Below are positions 21,043 through 34,336 of a stretch of DNA of 64,000 nt, piece by piece. The notes beneath the pieces are model-generated. The model saw only the letters and a program-made list of their open reading frames with translations, searched no databases and was not told the origin of the DNA. How positions within the stretch are numbered: position 1 is the first letter of the stretch; each line of letters opens with the position of its first letter. The stretch comes from Apodemus sylvaticus (taxonomy: Eukaryota; Chordata; Mammalia; Rodentia; Muridae): NCBI RefSeq assembly GCF_947179515.1, contig NC_067473.1:84164013-84228012 (forward strand), given 5' to 3'. The position numbers were made by a program, and so were the translations under genes.

Positions 21043-24000
21043 CTAATATCCACTTATTAGTGAGTGCATACCATGATTGATCTTTTGAGACTGGGTTACC
21101 TCACTTAGTATGATGTTCTCCAGCTCCATCCATTTGTCTAAGAATTTCATGAATTCATTGTTTCTAATGGTTGAATAAGACTCCATTGTGCATATATACC
21201 ACATTTTTTTGCATTCTTTCGTTGAGGGATACCTGGGTTCTTCCCAGCTTCTGGCTATTATAAATAGGGCTGCTATGAACATAGTGGAGCATGTATCCTT
21301 ATTACCTGCTAGGGAATCCTCTGGGTATATGCCCAGGAGTGATATAGCAGGATCCTCTGAAAGTGACATGTCCAGTTTTCTGGGGAACCACCAGACTGAT
21401 TTCCAGAGTGGTTGTACCAGTTTGCAACCCCACCAGCAGTGGAGGAGTGTTCCTCTTTCTCCACATCCTCACCAACACCTGCTGTCTCCCAAATTTTTAA
21501 TCTTAGCCATTCTGACTGGTGTAAGGCGAAATCTCAGGGTTGTTTTGATTTGCATTTCCCTAATGATTAATGAAGTTGAGCACTTTTTAAGATGCTTCTC
21601 CACCATCCGAAGTTATTCAGGTGCAAATTCTTTGTTTAGCTCTGTACCCCATTTTAATAGGGTTATTTGATTTTCTGGGGTCTAACTTCTTAAATTCTTT
21701 GTATATATTGGACATTAGCCCTCTATCTGATGTAGGGTTGGTGAAGATCTTTTCCCAATTTGAGAGTTGCCTATTTGTCCTTTTGATGGTGTCCTTTGCC
21801 TTACAGAAACTTTGTAATTTAATGAGGTCCCATTTGTCAATTCTTGATCTTAGAGCATACGCTATTGGTATTCTCTTCAGGAACTTTCCCCCTGTACCGA
21901 TGTCCTCAGGGGTCTTCCCCAGTTTCTTTTCTATTAGCTTCAGAGTGTCTGGCTTTATGTTTAGGTCCTTGATCTATTTGGAGTTGAGCTTAATATAAGG
22001 AGACAAGGATGGATGAATTCGCATTCTTCTGCATGCTGACCTCCAGTTGAACCAACACCATTTGTTGAAAAGGCTATCTTTTTTCCATTGGATGTTTTCA
22101 GCCCCTTTGTCAAGGATCAAGTGGCCATAGGTGTGTGGGTTCATTTCTGGATCTTCAATCCTGTTCCATTGATCTGCCTGCCTGTCACTGTACCAATACC
22201 ATACAGTTTTTAGCACTATTGCTCTGTAGTATTGCTTGAGGTCTGGGATACTGATTCCCCCAGAATTTCTTTTGTTGTTGAGAATAGTTTTAGCTATCCT
22301 GGGTTTTTTGTTATTCCAGATGAATTTGAGAATTTCTCTTTCTAACTCTATGAAGGACTGAGTTGGGATTTTGATGGGTATTGCGTTGAATCTGTATATT
22401 GCTTTTGGAAAAATGGCCATTTTAACTATATTAATCCTGCTGATCCATGAACATGGGAGATTTTTCCATTTTTTTTTTTGAGGTCTTCTTCCATTTCCTT
22501 CTTCAGAGTCTTGAAGTTCTTGTCATACAGATCTTCCACATGTTTGGTAAGAGTCACCAGGTACTTTATACTGTTTGTGGCTATTGTGAAAGGTGTCATT
22601 TCCCTAATTTCTTTCTCAGCCTGCTTATCCTTTGAGTATAGGAAGGCTACTGATTTGCTTGAGTTGATATTATAACCTGCCACTTTGCTGAAGCTGTTTA
22701 TCAGCTGTAGGAGTTCTCTAGTGGAGTTTTTTGGGTCACTTAGGTAGACTATCATATCATCTGCAAATAATGATAGTTTGATTTCTTCCTTTCCAATTTA
22801 TATCCCTTTGACCTCCTTATGTTGTCTAATTGCCCAAGCTAGTACCTCAAGTACAATATTGAAAAGATAAGGAGAAAGGGGACATCCCTGTCTAGCCCTG
22901 ATTTTAGTGGGATTGCTTCAAGTTTCTCTCCATTTAGTTTGATGCTGGCTACCGGTTTGTTATATATTGCTTTTACTATATTTAGGTATGGGCCTTGAAT
23001 TCCTGTTCTTTCCAAGACTTTAAGCATGAAAGGATGCTGAATTTTGTCAAATGCTTTTTCAGCATCCAATGAGATGACCATGCGTTTTTTTTTTCTTTGA
23101 ATTTGTTTATGTAGTGGATTGCATTGATGGATTTCCATATATTGAACCAACCCTGCATCCCTGGGATAAAGCCTACTTGATCATGGTGGATGATCATTTT
23201 CATGTGCTCTTGAATTTGGTTGGCAAGAATTTTATTGAGTATTTTTGCATCAATGTTCATAAGGGTAATTTGTCTGAAGTTCTCTTTCTTTGTTGGATCT
23301 TTGTGTGGTTTTGGTATCAGCGTAATTGTGGCTTCATAGAAGGAGTTGGGTAGTGTTCCTTCTGTTTTGATTTTGTGGAATAGTTTGAAGAGTATTGGTG
23401 TTAGGTCTTCTTTGAATGTCTGATAGAATTCTGCACTAAAACCATCTGGTCCTGTGCTGTTTTTGGTTGGAAGACTTTCTATGACCCCTTCTATTTCTTT
23501 AGGGGTTATGGGACTGTTTAGATGATATATTTGGTCCTGATTTAATTTTGGTATTTGGTATCTGTCTAGGAAATTGTCCATTTCCTCCAGATTCTCCAGT
23601 TGTGTTGAATATAGGCTTTTGTAGTAGGATCTGATGATTCTTTGAATTTCCTCAGTTTCTGTTGTTATATCCCCTTTTCATTTCTAATTTTGTTAATTTG
23701 GATACTTTCTCTGTGCCCTTTGGTCAGTCTGGCTAAGGGTTTATCTATCTTGTTGAAGAACCAGCTCCTGGATTCATTAATTCTTTGTATGGTTCTCTTA
23801 GTTTCCACTTGATTGATTTCAGCCCTGAGTTTGATGATTTCCTGTCTTCTTCTCCTAGGTGAAGTAGCTTCTTTTTGTTCCAGAGCTTTCAGGTGTGCCA
23901 TTAAGCTCCTAATGTATGCTCTCTCCCTTTTCTTTTTGGAGGCATTCAGGGCTATTAATTTTCCTCTTAGCACTGCTTTCATTGTGCCCCAAAGATTTGT

Positions 24001-24848
24001 GTATGTTGTGCCTTCATTTTCATTAAATTCTAAAAAGTCTCTGATTTCTTTATTTCTTCTTTGGACAAGGTGTCATTGAGTAGAGTATTGTTCAGCCTCC
24101 ATGTGTATATTGGCTTTCTGCTGTTTTTGTTGCTAATGAAGACCACTCTTATTCCATAGTGATCTGATAAGAGGCATGGGATTAGTTCGATCTTCTTTTA
24201 TTTGTTTAGATCTGCCTTGTGACCAATTATATGGTCGATTTTGGAGAAGGTACCATGAGGTGCTGAGAAAAGGGTATATTCTTTTGCTTTAGGGTGAAAT
24301 GTTCTATAAATATCACTCAAATCCAAATGGTCCAAAGCTTCAATTAGTTTTACTGTGTCCCTGCTTAACTTCTGTTTTCCTGATCAGTCCATTGAGGATA
24401 GTGGAGTGTTGAAGTCACCCACAATAATTGTGTTAGTTGCAATGTGTGCTTTGAGCTTTAGTAAAGTTTCTTTTATGAATGAGGGTGCCGTTGCATTTGG
24501 CACATAGATGTTCAGAATTGAAAGTTCTTCTTGGTAGATTTTTCCTTTGACCAGCAAGAAATGTCCTTCCATGTCTCTTTTGATGACTTTAGGTTGAAAG
24601 TCAATTTTATCTGATATTACAGTGGTTACTCCAGCTCGTTTCCTGAGACAACTGGCTTGTAAAATTGTCTTCCAGCCTTTTACTCTAAGGTAGTTTCTGT
24701 CTTTGACACTGAGGTGTGTTTCCTGTATGCAGCAAAATGTAGGGTCCTGTTTCCTTATCCAGTCTGTTAGTCTATGTCTTTTTATTGGGGAATTGAGTCC
24801 ATTGATGTTAAGAGATATTAAGGAATAGTGATTATTACTTCCTGTCAT
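21043..24848 (-). pseudogene. L1 ORF2 pseudogene
   Basis: The sequence is colinear with the intact ORF2 from the N-terminal SLISLNINGLN to SLISGY. It is cut by a stop just after GDFNTPLSSMD (24381-24383) and by frameshifts or small indels near 24060, 23660, 23100, 22850, 22450 and 21650. The FADDMIVYLSDPK region survives near 22720-22760. The separate open pieces are not genes. Confidence 0.92.
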
Positions 24849-24909
24849 TTTCGATGTTATTTTTATATTTGAGTGGTTATCTTCTTTTGGGTTTGATGAA
24901 AGAAGGTTA

Positions 24910-26134
24910 CTATCTTGCTTTTTCCAGGGTGTAGTTTCCCTCTTTGTATTGGAGTTTTCCTTCTATTATTATTTGTAGAGCTGGGTTTGTGAAAAGATAT
25001 TGTGTAAATTTGTTTTTGTCATGGAATATCTTGCTTTCTCCATCTATGGTGGTTGAAAGTTTTGCTGGGTATGGTAGTCTTGGCTGACATTTGTGTTCTC
25101 TTAGAGTCTGCATGAGATCTGCCCAGGATCTCCTAGCTTTCATGGTCTCTGGTGAGAAGTCTGGTGTGATTCTGATAGGTCTTCCTTTATATGTTACTTG
25201 GCCTTTTTCTCTTACTGCCTTTAATATTCTTTCTTTGTTTAGTACATTTGGGCTTTTGATTATTATGTGACTGGAGGTATTTTTGCTCAGGTCCAGTCTG
25301 TTTGGAGTTCTGTAGACTTCTTGTATATTCATTGGTATCTCTCTCTTTAAGTTAGGGAAGTTTTCTTCCATAATTTTGCTGAAGATATTTGCTGGCCCTT
25401 TCAGTTGTAAATCTTCATTCTCATCTATACCTATAATCCTTAAGTTTGGTCTTCTCATTGTGTCCTGGATTTCCTGGATATTCTGAGATACAAGATTTTT
25501 GCATTTTGCATTTTCTTTGACAGTTGAGTCAATGGTTTCTATGGTATCTTCAGCATCTGAAATTCTTTCTTCCATCTCTTATATTCTGTTGTTGATATTT
25601 GCATCTATGGCCCCTGATTTCTTCCCAACGTTTTCTATCTCCAAAGTTGTCTCCCTTTGTGATTTCTTAGTTGTTTTTACTTCTCTTTTTAGATCCAGGA
25701 TGGTTTTGCTCAGTTCCTTCATTTGTTTGTTTGTGTTTTCCTTTAATTCTTTAAGAGATTTTTGTGTTTCCTCTTTCATGACTTCTACCATTTGACTCAC
25801 TTTCTCCTGCATTTCTTTAAGTCTTTTTTTGCATTTCTTCTTTATTGGCTTTTATCTCTTGAGCCTTATTATCCTGAATTTCTTTAAGTGATTTTTGTGT
25901 TTCCATTATATGGGTTTCTAACTTATTCATATTCCCCTGTATTTCTTTAAGAGATTCATTTATGTCCTTTTTGTATTCTTCTAGCAGCATCATGACCAGT
26001 GATTTTAAATCCAAATCTTGTTTTTCTGGAGTGTTGTCATATCCAGGACTTGCTGATGTTGGAGAGTTTGGTTCAGACGCTGCCATATTGCCTAGATTTC
26101 TGTTAGTAGCATTCCTACATTTGCCCTTTGCCAT
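24910..26134 (-). pseudogene. L1 ORF1 pseudogene
   Basis: It starts MAKGKCRNATNRNLGNM at 26134. A frameshift near 25815-25835, in a T-rich stretch, and a stop at 25579-25581 split it. The C-terminal 221 residues (RRM and C-terminal domain, 24910-25575) remain open and are similar to the intact ORF1. The coiled coil has a different repeat arrangement. Confidence 0.92.
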
Positions 26135-27102
26135 CTTGTTATCTCTAAAGTTAGCTGGACTTGTCTCTGACTGATGTTTGAGCCTCCTGTGAGGCTGTTA
26201 GGCTGTAGGGCTATTTCCGCAACACTGAATGGCTGGGTTTCCCCTGTCACAGATTGCTGATGTGCTGCCCTCCTCTTAGGTGCCCTTGGAGCCCTAGTGT
26301 GCCTTGCCCCAGATTGTGTCTGTTAACAAGGTGGTGCCTGTTTGCTCCTTCAGAAAGTACTAATGGTGTATGCTGAGAGGACCTTTTCTGTGGGGACCTT
26401 TTCTGCCGGGATCAGCCTAGGCAAAAGTCTGGCAGGCTTAGGCCTGAGCAATGTTCGCCTAGGCTATGACTGTTAACTGGTTCTGTCTGGTAGCCAAGAT
26501 GGCGGCGTGCGAGCACTCCCTGAGAGTGCTGGGAGAATCTGCCGGCTAACAACCTCCTGGCCGGGTTGTAACACAGATGGCCCACCGGACAGTCCGGGGC
26601 CTGGGTGCAATCCAATGCCTGGAGGGCTTTCGAGCCCTCTATGTTAGCCTTGGGCTATGACTGTTAGCTGGCTTTGCCTGGTAGAACTCTCTGGCGTTCC
26701 ATAGCCAAAATGGCAGTGCGCTGGGGCAGATTGCTGGGCAAAGAACCTCTTGGCTGGGTTGGCACACCGATACCCCCCCAATAGCCCAGGGCCTGTAGGC
26801 TTAGACCCCCACGATGTTGGCCTCGGGCTAAGTCTGTGTGTACCTCGGGGTGTCGGTTCTCTCTGGCATCTGAGAGCCAAGATAGTGGAGAATCTCTTGT
26901 TACTGACTGGCTGGAGGCAGAGTTCTGATGTGGCTTCAGAGCGGTGAAAGGCCTGCAGCCCGGCTGGCCAGAGATGGTCAGTGGTAGCGGGCACAGGGCC
27001 TGCCAGGACCCTGTCGCTTTGGTTCTACTGCTGATGGCCCTTCAGCTGGACAAGCTGCTGCTGCTGCTGTTGCAGCTGCCTGTGTCAGAACTTTTGTAAC
27101 TC
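26135..27102 (-). promoter_or_regulatory. Monomeric 5' UTR of decayed L1
   Basis: Repeated units carry CCAAGATGGCGGC (26494), CCAAAATGGCAG (26704) and CCAAGATAGTGG (26878), and CTCCTGGCCGGGTTG / CTCTTGGCTGGGTTGG phrases about 200 bp apart. They parallel the monomers of the intact copy. CpG content is lower, as expected for an ageing methylated copy. The 5' terminus is (CTG)n. Confidence 0.78.
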
Positions 27103-28733
27103 AGATATATTCTTTATTTACATTTCAAATGATTTCCGCTTTCCTGGTTTTGCCCCTGAAAGTCCCATAAGCCATTCCCCCCCATTCCCCAATCAACCCC
27201 TGCCTGATTTGCTTTCCTGGTATTCCCTTACATTGCTGCATCAAGCCTTTCCAGGTCGAGGGGCCTCTCCTCCCTTTGATGTCCAACAAGGCCATCCTCT
27301 GCTGCCTATGCATCTGGAGCCATGGGTAACACCATGTGTACTATCAGGTTGATGTCTTTGCCCCTGGGAGCTCTGGGAGTGCTGGGTGGCTCATATCATT
27401 GTTCCTCCTATGGCACTGTAAACCATTTCAGTTTCTTGGGTCCTTTCTCTAGCTCCCCCATTGGGGGCCCTGTGCTCAGTTCAACGGCTGGCTGAGAGTG
27501 TCCCCACTCTGTATTTGTCATGCACTAGCAGAGCCTCCCAGGTGACAGCTATATCCAGCACCAGTCAGCAAGTACTTGTGGGCATTGATAATAGTGTCTG
27601 GGTTTTGTAACTGTATATGGGATGGATCACTAGGTGGGGTAGTCTCTGGATGGTCTTTCCCTCAGACTCAGCTCCACACTTTGTCTCTGTATCTCCTTCT
27701 GTGGGTATTTTGTTCCCCCTTCTAAGAAATACCATAGTATTCATACTTCCTTCTTCCTTATTCTTGGTCATTACTTGATATGTGAATTATGTCTTGGGTA
27801 TTCCAAGCTTCTGGGTTAATATCCATTTATCAGTGACTGCATACCATGTGTGTTTTTTTGTGATTGGATTAACTCACTTAGGATGATATTTTCCAGTTCC
27901 ACCCATTTGCCTAAGGATTTCATTAATTCATTGCTTTTAATAGCTGAGTAGTATTCCATAGTGTAAATATACCACATTTTCTGTAGTCATTCCTCCATTG
28001 AGGGACATCTGGGTTCTTTCCAGCTTCTGGCTATAATAAATAGGGCTTATATGAACATAGTGGAGCACGTGTCCTTATAACATGCTGGGGAATCCTCTGG
28101 GTATATTCCCAGGAGTGGTATAATGGGGTCCTCTGGTAGAATCATGCCCAATATCTGAGGAACTGCCAGACTGATTTCCAGAGTGGTTGTACCAGCTTGC
28201 AATTATACCAGCTGTGGAAGAGTGTTTCTCTTTCTCCATATCCTTACCAGCACCTGCTGTCTCCTGAGTTTTTGATCTTACCCATTCTGATTGGTGTGAG
28301 GTGAAATCTCAAGGTTATGTTGATTTGCATTTCCCTGATGACTATGGATGTTGAACATTTATTTAGGTGCTTCTCAGCCATTCAATATTCCTCAGGGAAA
28401 ATTTTTTTGGTTAGCTCTGTAACCCATTTTTAAATAGGGTTATTTGGCTCTCTAAGGCTAACTTTTTGAGTTCTTTGTATATATTAGATATTAGCCCTCT
28501 GTCAGATGTACCATTGATAAAGATCTTTTCCCAATTTGTTAGTTGCTGTTTTGTTCTATTGACAGTGTCCTTAACCTTACAGAAACTTTGTAATTTTATA
28601 AGGTCCCATTTGTCAATTCTTGATCTTAGAGCATAGGTTATTGGTGTTCTGTTCAGGAAAATTTCCCCTGTGCCCATGTGCTCAAGGCTCTTCCCCAATT
28701 TCTTTTCTATTACTTTCAGTGTGTCTGGCTGAC
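27103..28733 (-). mobile_element. Older L1, 3' segment (3' UTR and ORF2 C-terminal part)
   Basis: It resumes the 3' end interrupted at 20799 (AGATATATTCTTTATTTACATTTC). A ~700-bp 3' UTR runs to the ORF2 stop near 27816. ORF2 C-terminal sequence continues to about residue 970 (PDTLKVIEKKLGK at 28.7 kb) with disruptions. The reading direction then reverses at 28733/28734. Confidence 0.9.
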
Positions 28734-29722
28734 AAGAGGGCACAGAGACAGTATCCAAATTAACAAAATCAGAAATGAAAATGAAGATATAACAACAGAA
28801 ACAGGAAATTCAAAAAAATCATTAGATCCTACTACAAAGGCCTATACTTAACCCAAATGGAAAATCTGGATGAAATGCACAATTTCCTAGACAGATACCA
28901 ACTATCAAAGTTTAATCAGGATCTGATTTATCCAAATGGTCCCATAACCCCTAAAGATATAGAAGCCGTGATTGAAAGTCTCCCAATAAAAAAAGCACAG
29001 GACCAGATGGTTTTAGTACAGAATTCTATCAGACCTTCAAAGAAGACCTAACACCAATACTTTTCAAATTATTCCACAAAATATAAACAGAAATAACACT
29101 ACCAAACTCATTCTATGAAGCCACAATTTCGCTGATACCAAAACCACACAAAGATCCAACAAAGAAAGAGAACTTCAGACCAATTTCCCTTATGAATATT
29201 GATGCAAAAATACTCAATAAAATTCTTGCCAACTGAATCCAAGAAAACATCAAAATGATCATTCACTATAATGAAGTAGGCTTCATCCCAGGGATGTAGG
29301 GTTGGTTCAATATATGGAACTCCATCAATGTAATCTACTACATAAACAAACTCAAAGAAAAAAGCCACATGGTCATTTCATTAGATGCTGAAAAAGCATT
29401 TGATAAAAGTCAGTATCCTTTCAAGTTCTAGGTCTTGGAAAGAACAGGAATTCAAGGCCCTGAATAATAAAAGCAATACACCGCAAACCAGTGGCCAACA
29501 GCAAACTAAATGAAGAGAAACTTGAAGCAATCCCACTAAAATCATGGGCTAGACAAGGCTGCCCTCTCTCTCCATATTTATTCAATATAGTACTTTAAGT
29601 TCTAGCTAGAGCAATTAGACAACAAAAGGAGGTCAAAGGGATACAAATTGGAAAGGAAGAAATCAAATTATCACTATTTGCAGATGATATGATAGTATAC
29701 TTAATCGACCCAAAAGACTCCA
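28734..29722 (+). mobile_element. Older L1, inverted 5' segment (ORF2 middle)
   Basis: Plus-strand ORF2 starts at the RGHRDSIQIN words (about residue 382) and continues through NIDAKILNKILAN, SLDAEKAFD-like and FADDMIVYL to about residue 716 near 29720, with several stops. Opposite orientation to the adjoining 3' segment, with residues ~717-969 absent, is the pattern left by twin priming with a junction deletion. Confidence 0.88.
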
Positions 29723-29940
29723 CTTTATTTTTGGGCCCCCCAAAAGAAATTACTTGCCTGATTCAGCAGGAAGCAATCATCAGAAGACTGTAAACTCATT
29801 CCCTTGAGTTGGTGGATGGTTTTGGTCATTTTATGAATTATAGATCTGTTGTCATTTTAGGGAATGATTTACAAATAAATAAGGTTTTAGATAGGGAGGA
29901 AAGAAATAGGAAACTTAGACTCAGGGATTTCTGTCTCTTT

Positions 29941-32900
29941 TTTGTATTTTTTATTAGATATATTCTTCATTTACATTTCAAATGATTTCCCCTTTCCTGG
30001 ACCCCCTGCCTCCCCCTATTCCCCAATCAACCCCTTCTGGCTTCCCTGTCCTGGTATTCCCCTATACTGCTGCACTCAGCCTTTCTAGGACCAGGGGCCA
30101 CTCTTTCCTTTTTCTTGGGCATCATTTGATATGTGAGTTGTTTCTTGGGTATTCTGAGCTTCTGGGCTAATATCCACTTATCAGTGAGTGCAAACCATGT
30201 GTGTTCTTTTGGGATTGGGTCACCTCACTCAGGATGACATTCTCTAGTTCCACCCACTTGCCTAAGAATTTCATGAATTCGTTGTTTTTAATTGCTAAAT
30301 AGTATTCCATAGTGTAAATACACCACATTTTCTGTATCCATTCCTTCGTTGAGGGACATCTGGGTTCTTTCCAGCTTCTGGTTATTATAAATAGGGCTGA
30401 TATGAACATAGTGGAGCATGTGTCCTTATAACAAGCTGGGGAATTCTCTGGGTGTATTCCCAGGAGTGGTATAACGGGGTCCTCCTGTAGTATCATGCCC
30501 AGTTTTCTGAGGAACTGCCAGACTGATTTCCAGAGTAGTTGTAGCAGCTTGCAACACCACCAGCAGTGGAGGAGTGTACCTCTTTCTCCACATCCTTGCC
30601 AGATCCTGTTTTCTCCTGAGTTTTTGATCTTAGCCATTCTGACTGGTGGTGAGGTGAAATCTCAAGGTTGTTTTGATTTGTATTTCCCTGATGACTAAAG
30701 ATGTTGAACATTTCTTTAGGTGCTTCTCAGCCATTCAATATTCTTCAGGTGAAAATTCTTTGTTTAGCTCTGTACCCCATTTTTAATAGGGTTATTTGGC
30801 TTTCTGGAGTCTAACTTCTTGAGTTCTTTGTATGTATTGGATATTAGCCCTCTGTTAGATGTAGGATTGGTAAAGATCTTTTCCCAATTTGTTGGATGTC
30901 ATTTTGTTCTATTGACAGTGTCCTTTACCTTACAGAAACTTAGTGATTTTATGAGGTCCCATTTGTCAATTCTTGATCTTAGAGCAAAAGCTATTGGTGT
31001 CATGTTCAGGAAAATTTCACCTGTACCCATGTGTTTAAGGCTCTTCCCCAGTTTCTATTCTATTAGTTCCAATGTATCTGGTTTTATGTGGAGGTCCTTG
31101 ATCCATTTGGACTTGAGCTTAGTACAAGGAGATAAGAATGGATCGATTTGCATTCTTCTGAATGTTGACCTCCAGTTGAACCAGCACCACTTCTTGAAAA
31201 GGCAATCTTTTTTCCACTGGATGGTTGTAGCTCCTTTGTCAAAGATCAAATAACCTTTGTCAAAGATCAAATAACCATTTCTGGGTCTTCAGTTCTATTT
31301 CATTGATCTACCTGCCTGTCACTGTACCAAAACTATGCAGTTTTTAACACTCTTGCTCAGTAGTACTGCTTGTGGTTGGGGATACTGATTCCCCCAGAAG
31401 TTCTTTTACTGTTGAGGATAGTTTAAGCTATCCTGTTTTTTTTTTTCTTATTCCAGATGAATTTGCAAATTGCTCTTTCTAACTCTATGAAGAATTGAGT
31501 AGGGATTTTGATGGGGATTGCATTGAATCTGTATATTGCTTTTGGCAAGATGGCAATTTTTACTATATTAATCCTGTCAATTCAAAAGCATGGAAGAGTT
31601 TTCCATCTTCTTAAGTCTTCTTTGATTTCTTTCTTCAAAGACTTGAAGTTCCTGTCATACAGATCTTTCACTTGTTTGGTTAGAGTCACACCAAGGTACT
31701 TTATATTGTCTGTGCCTATTGTGAAGGGTGTCATTTCCCTAATTTCTTTCTCAGCCTGTTTATCCTTTGAGTATAGGAAGGCTACTGATTTGCTTGAGTT
31801 AATTTTATATCTGGAAACTTTGCTGAAGTTGTTTATCAGCTGTAGGAGTTCTCTGGTGGAGTTTTTTGGTTGCTTAAGTATACTATCATATCATCTGCAA
31901 ATAGTGATAATTTGACTTCTTCTTTTCCAATTTGTATCCATTTGACATCCTTTTGTTGTCTAATTGCTCTAGCTAGAACTTCAAGTACTGTATTGAATAA
32001 ATATGGAGAGGGAGGGCAGCGTTTTCTAGTCCCTCATTTTAGTGAGATTGCTTACAGGTTCTCTCCAATTAGTTTGCTATTGGCTACTGGTTTGCTGTAT
32101 ATTGCTTTTACTATGTTTAGGCATGGGCCTTGAATTCCTGTTCTTTCCAAGACCTAGAACATGAAAGGATACTGAATTTTATCAAATGCTTTTTCAGCAT
32201 CTAATGAAATGACCATGTGGTTTTTTTCTTTGAGTTAGTTTATGTAGTGGATAGCATTGATGGATTTCTGTATATTGAACCATCCCTGCATCCCTGGGAT
32301 GAAGCCTACTTCATCATGGTGAATGATCATTTTGATGTTTTCTTGGATTCAGTTGGCAAGAATTTTATTGAGTATTTTTTGTATTGACATTCATAAGGGA
32401 AATTGGTCTAAAGTTCTCTTTCTTTGTTCTGATCTTTGTGTGGTTTTGTTATCAGCAAAATTGTGGCTTCATAGAATGAGTTTGGTAGTGTTCATTCTGT
32501 TTCTATTTTGTGGAATAGTTTGAAGAGTATTGGTGTTAGGTATTCTTTGAAGGTCTAATAAAATTCCACACTAAAACTACGTAGTCCTCTGCTTTTTTTG
32601 GTTGGGAGACTGTCAATGACCACTTCTATTTCTTTAGGGGTTATGAGACCATTTAGATGTCTATCTGACCCTGATTAAACTTTGGTAGTTGGTATCTGTC
32701 TAGGAAATTGTCCATTTCATTCAGATTTTCCATTTGTGTTGAGTATAGGCTTTTTTTTTTTAGTAGGATATGACAACTTTTTGAAGTTACTCAGTTTCTG
32801 TTGTTATATCTCCCTTTTCATTTTTGATATTATTAATTTGGATACTGTCTCTTTGCCCTCTCAGTAGTCTGGCTAAAGGTTTATCTATCTTATTGACTTT

Positions 32901-33782
32901 CTCAAAGAACCAGCTCCTGAATTTTTTAATTCTTTGTATGGTTCTCTTTGTTTCTACTTTACTGATTTCATCCCTGAGTTGGATGATTTCCTGGCTTCTG
33001 CTTCTCTTGGGTCTATTAGCTTCTTTCTGTTCTGAAGATTTCATGTGTACTGTTAAGCTGCTAGTGTATACTCTCTTCAGCTTCTTTTTGGAGGCATTCA
33101 GAGCTATGAGTTTTCCTCTTAGCACTGGTTTCATTGTGTCCCATAAATTTGTGTATGTTGTGTCTTCATTTTCATTAGATTCTAAAAACGTTTTGATTCT
33201 TTTCCTTATTTCTTCCTTGACCAAGGTATCATTGAGTAGAGATTGTTCAGTTTCCATGTATATGTGGGCTTTCTGTTGTTTTTGTTGATATTGAAGACCA
33301 CCCTTACTCTAGAGTGATCTGATAGGAGGCATGGGATTAGTTCTATCTTCTTATATCCATTGAGGTCTGTTTTGTGACCAATTATATGGTCAGTTTTGGA
33401 GAAAGTACCATGAGGTCCTGAGAAAAAGGTATATTCTTTTGATTTAGGATGAAATGTTCTATAGATATCTTTAAATCCATTTGGTCCAAAACTTCTGTTG
33501 GTTTCACTGTATCTCTGTTTAGTTTGTTGTTTCCCTGATCTGTCCATTGAGGAGAGTGTGGTGTTGAAATCACCCACAATTATTTTGTGGAATGCAATGT
33601 GTGTTTTAAGCTTTAGTAAAGTTTCCTCTATGATTGTGGATGCCCTTGTATTTCCAGCATAGATGTTCAGAATTGAGAGTTCTTCCTGGTAGATTTTTTT
33701 CTTTGATGAGTATAAAGTGTCCTTCTGTGTCTTTTTTGATGACTTTTGGTTGAAAGTCTACTTCATTGGATAATAGAATGGC
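29941..33782 (-). mobile_element. 5'-truncated decayed L1
   Basis: The 3' end is TTAGATATATTCTTCATTTAC near 29955 and the ORF2 stop lies near 30166. ORF2 then extends upstream, broken by many indels, to about residue 74 (VAILLSNEVDFQP) at 33782, where the element is truncated. A 21-bp tandem duplication (CTTTGTCAAAGATCAAATAAC) lies at 31237-31276. Open stretches at 30167-30637 and 32787-33257 are remnants only. No target-site duplication was found. Confidence 0.92.
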
Positions 33783-34336
33783 TACAGATTATGGCATATA
33801 AAGTTATTTCATTAATAAAAGATCTTTTGACATTGAGACATGTCTGTTTCTGACAGTACCCCCATTCTACTTTAACAAAGATGAGGAGCATTAATACCTC
33901 CATATCGAGTTGCTTCAATTGTGGCAAGCTAACCATTGGACAAGAAATGTCCTAACTTCATCTGCAGAGAAAATGCTATCCAAAAGGACAGGCAGACGCA
34001 GTATAGTTGACTGCTAAGCTCTGCCAATATAAGGTAAGCTAGTCCTTCATAATTCCCGCTTTATTTAAGGACTGTTAGATGTTCTGGGGCAGAAGGCTGA
34101 AGATAAATACTCCAACATTATAAGGAATGTTGGGGACTGTCCTGGTAGTCAGCTGTCTCTGTCATTTAATTTTTGGAAACTGCATTCCTGTGTTTTCTGC
34201 ATACTTAAGTAATATGTTTCTGATGGGATTGAAGATTAGATAGCTATAGTCACACAACTAAATTTAAGTTGATTAGCATTTAAAAAGATGTTCTAGATTT
34301 GAAAAGATGTTTTTAGAATGGAAATACGAGTTAAAA
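33783..34336. other. Unassigned, possibly repeat-derived sequence
   Basis: The piece lies between two L1 copies. Phrases such as CTTCATCTGCAGAGAAAATG and TTCTGCATACTTAAGTAAT look like a rodent repeat, but I cannot assign it. No coding signal is seen. Confidence 0.3.

Larger units (their letters stand above)
20800..27102 (-). mobile_element. Full-length decayed L1 nested in an older L1
   Basis: The order matches the intact copy: 3' UTR 20800-21042, broken ORF2 21043-24848, broken ORF1 24910-26134 and monomeric 5' UTR 26135-27102 ending in a CTG repeat. The target-site duplication is AGATATATTCTTT at 20787-20799 and 27103-27115. Multiple frameshifts and stops make it non-autonomous. It belongs to a somewhat different subfamily from the intact copy, with fewer 22-aa units in ORF1 and a different 5' UTR sequence. 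Confidence 0.92.
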
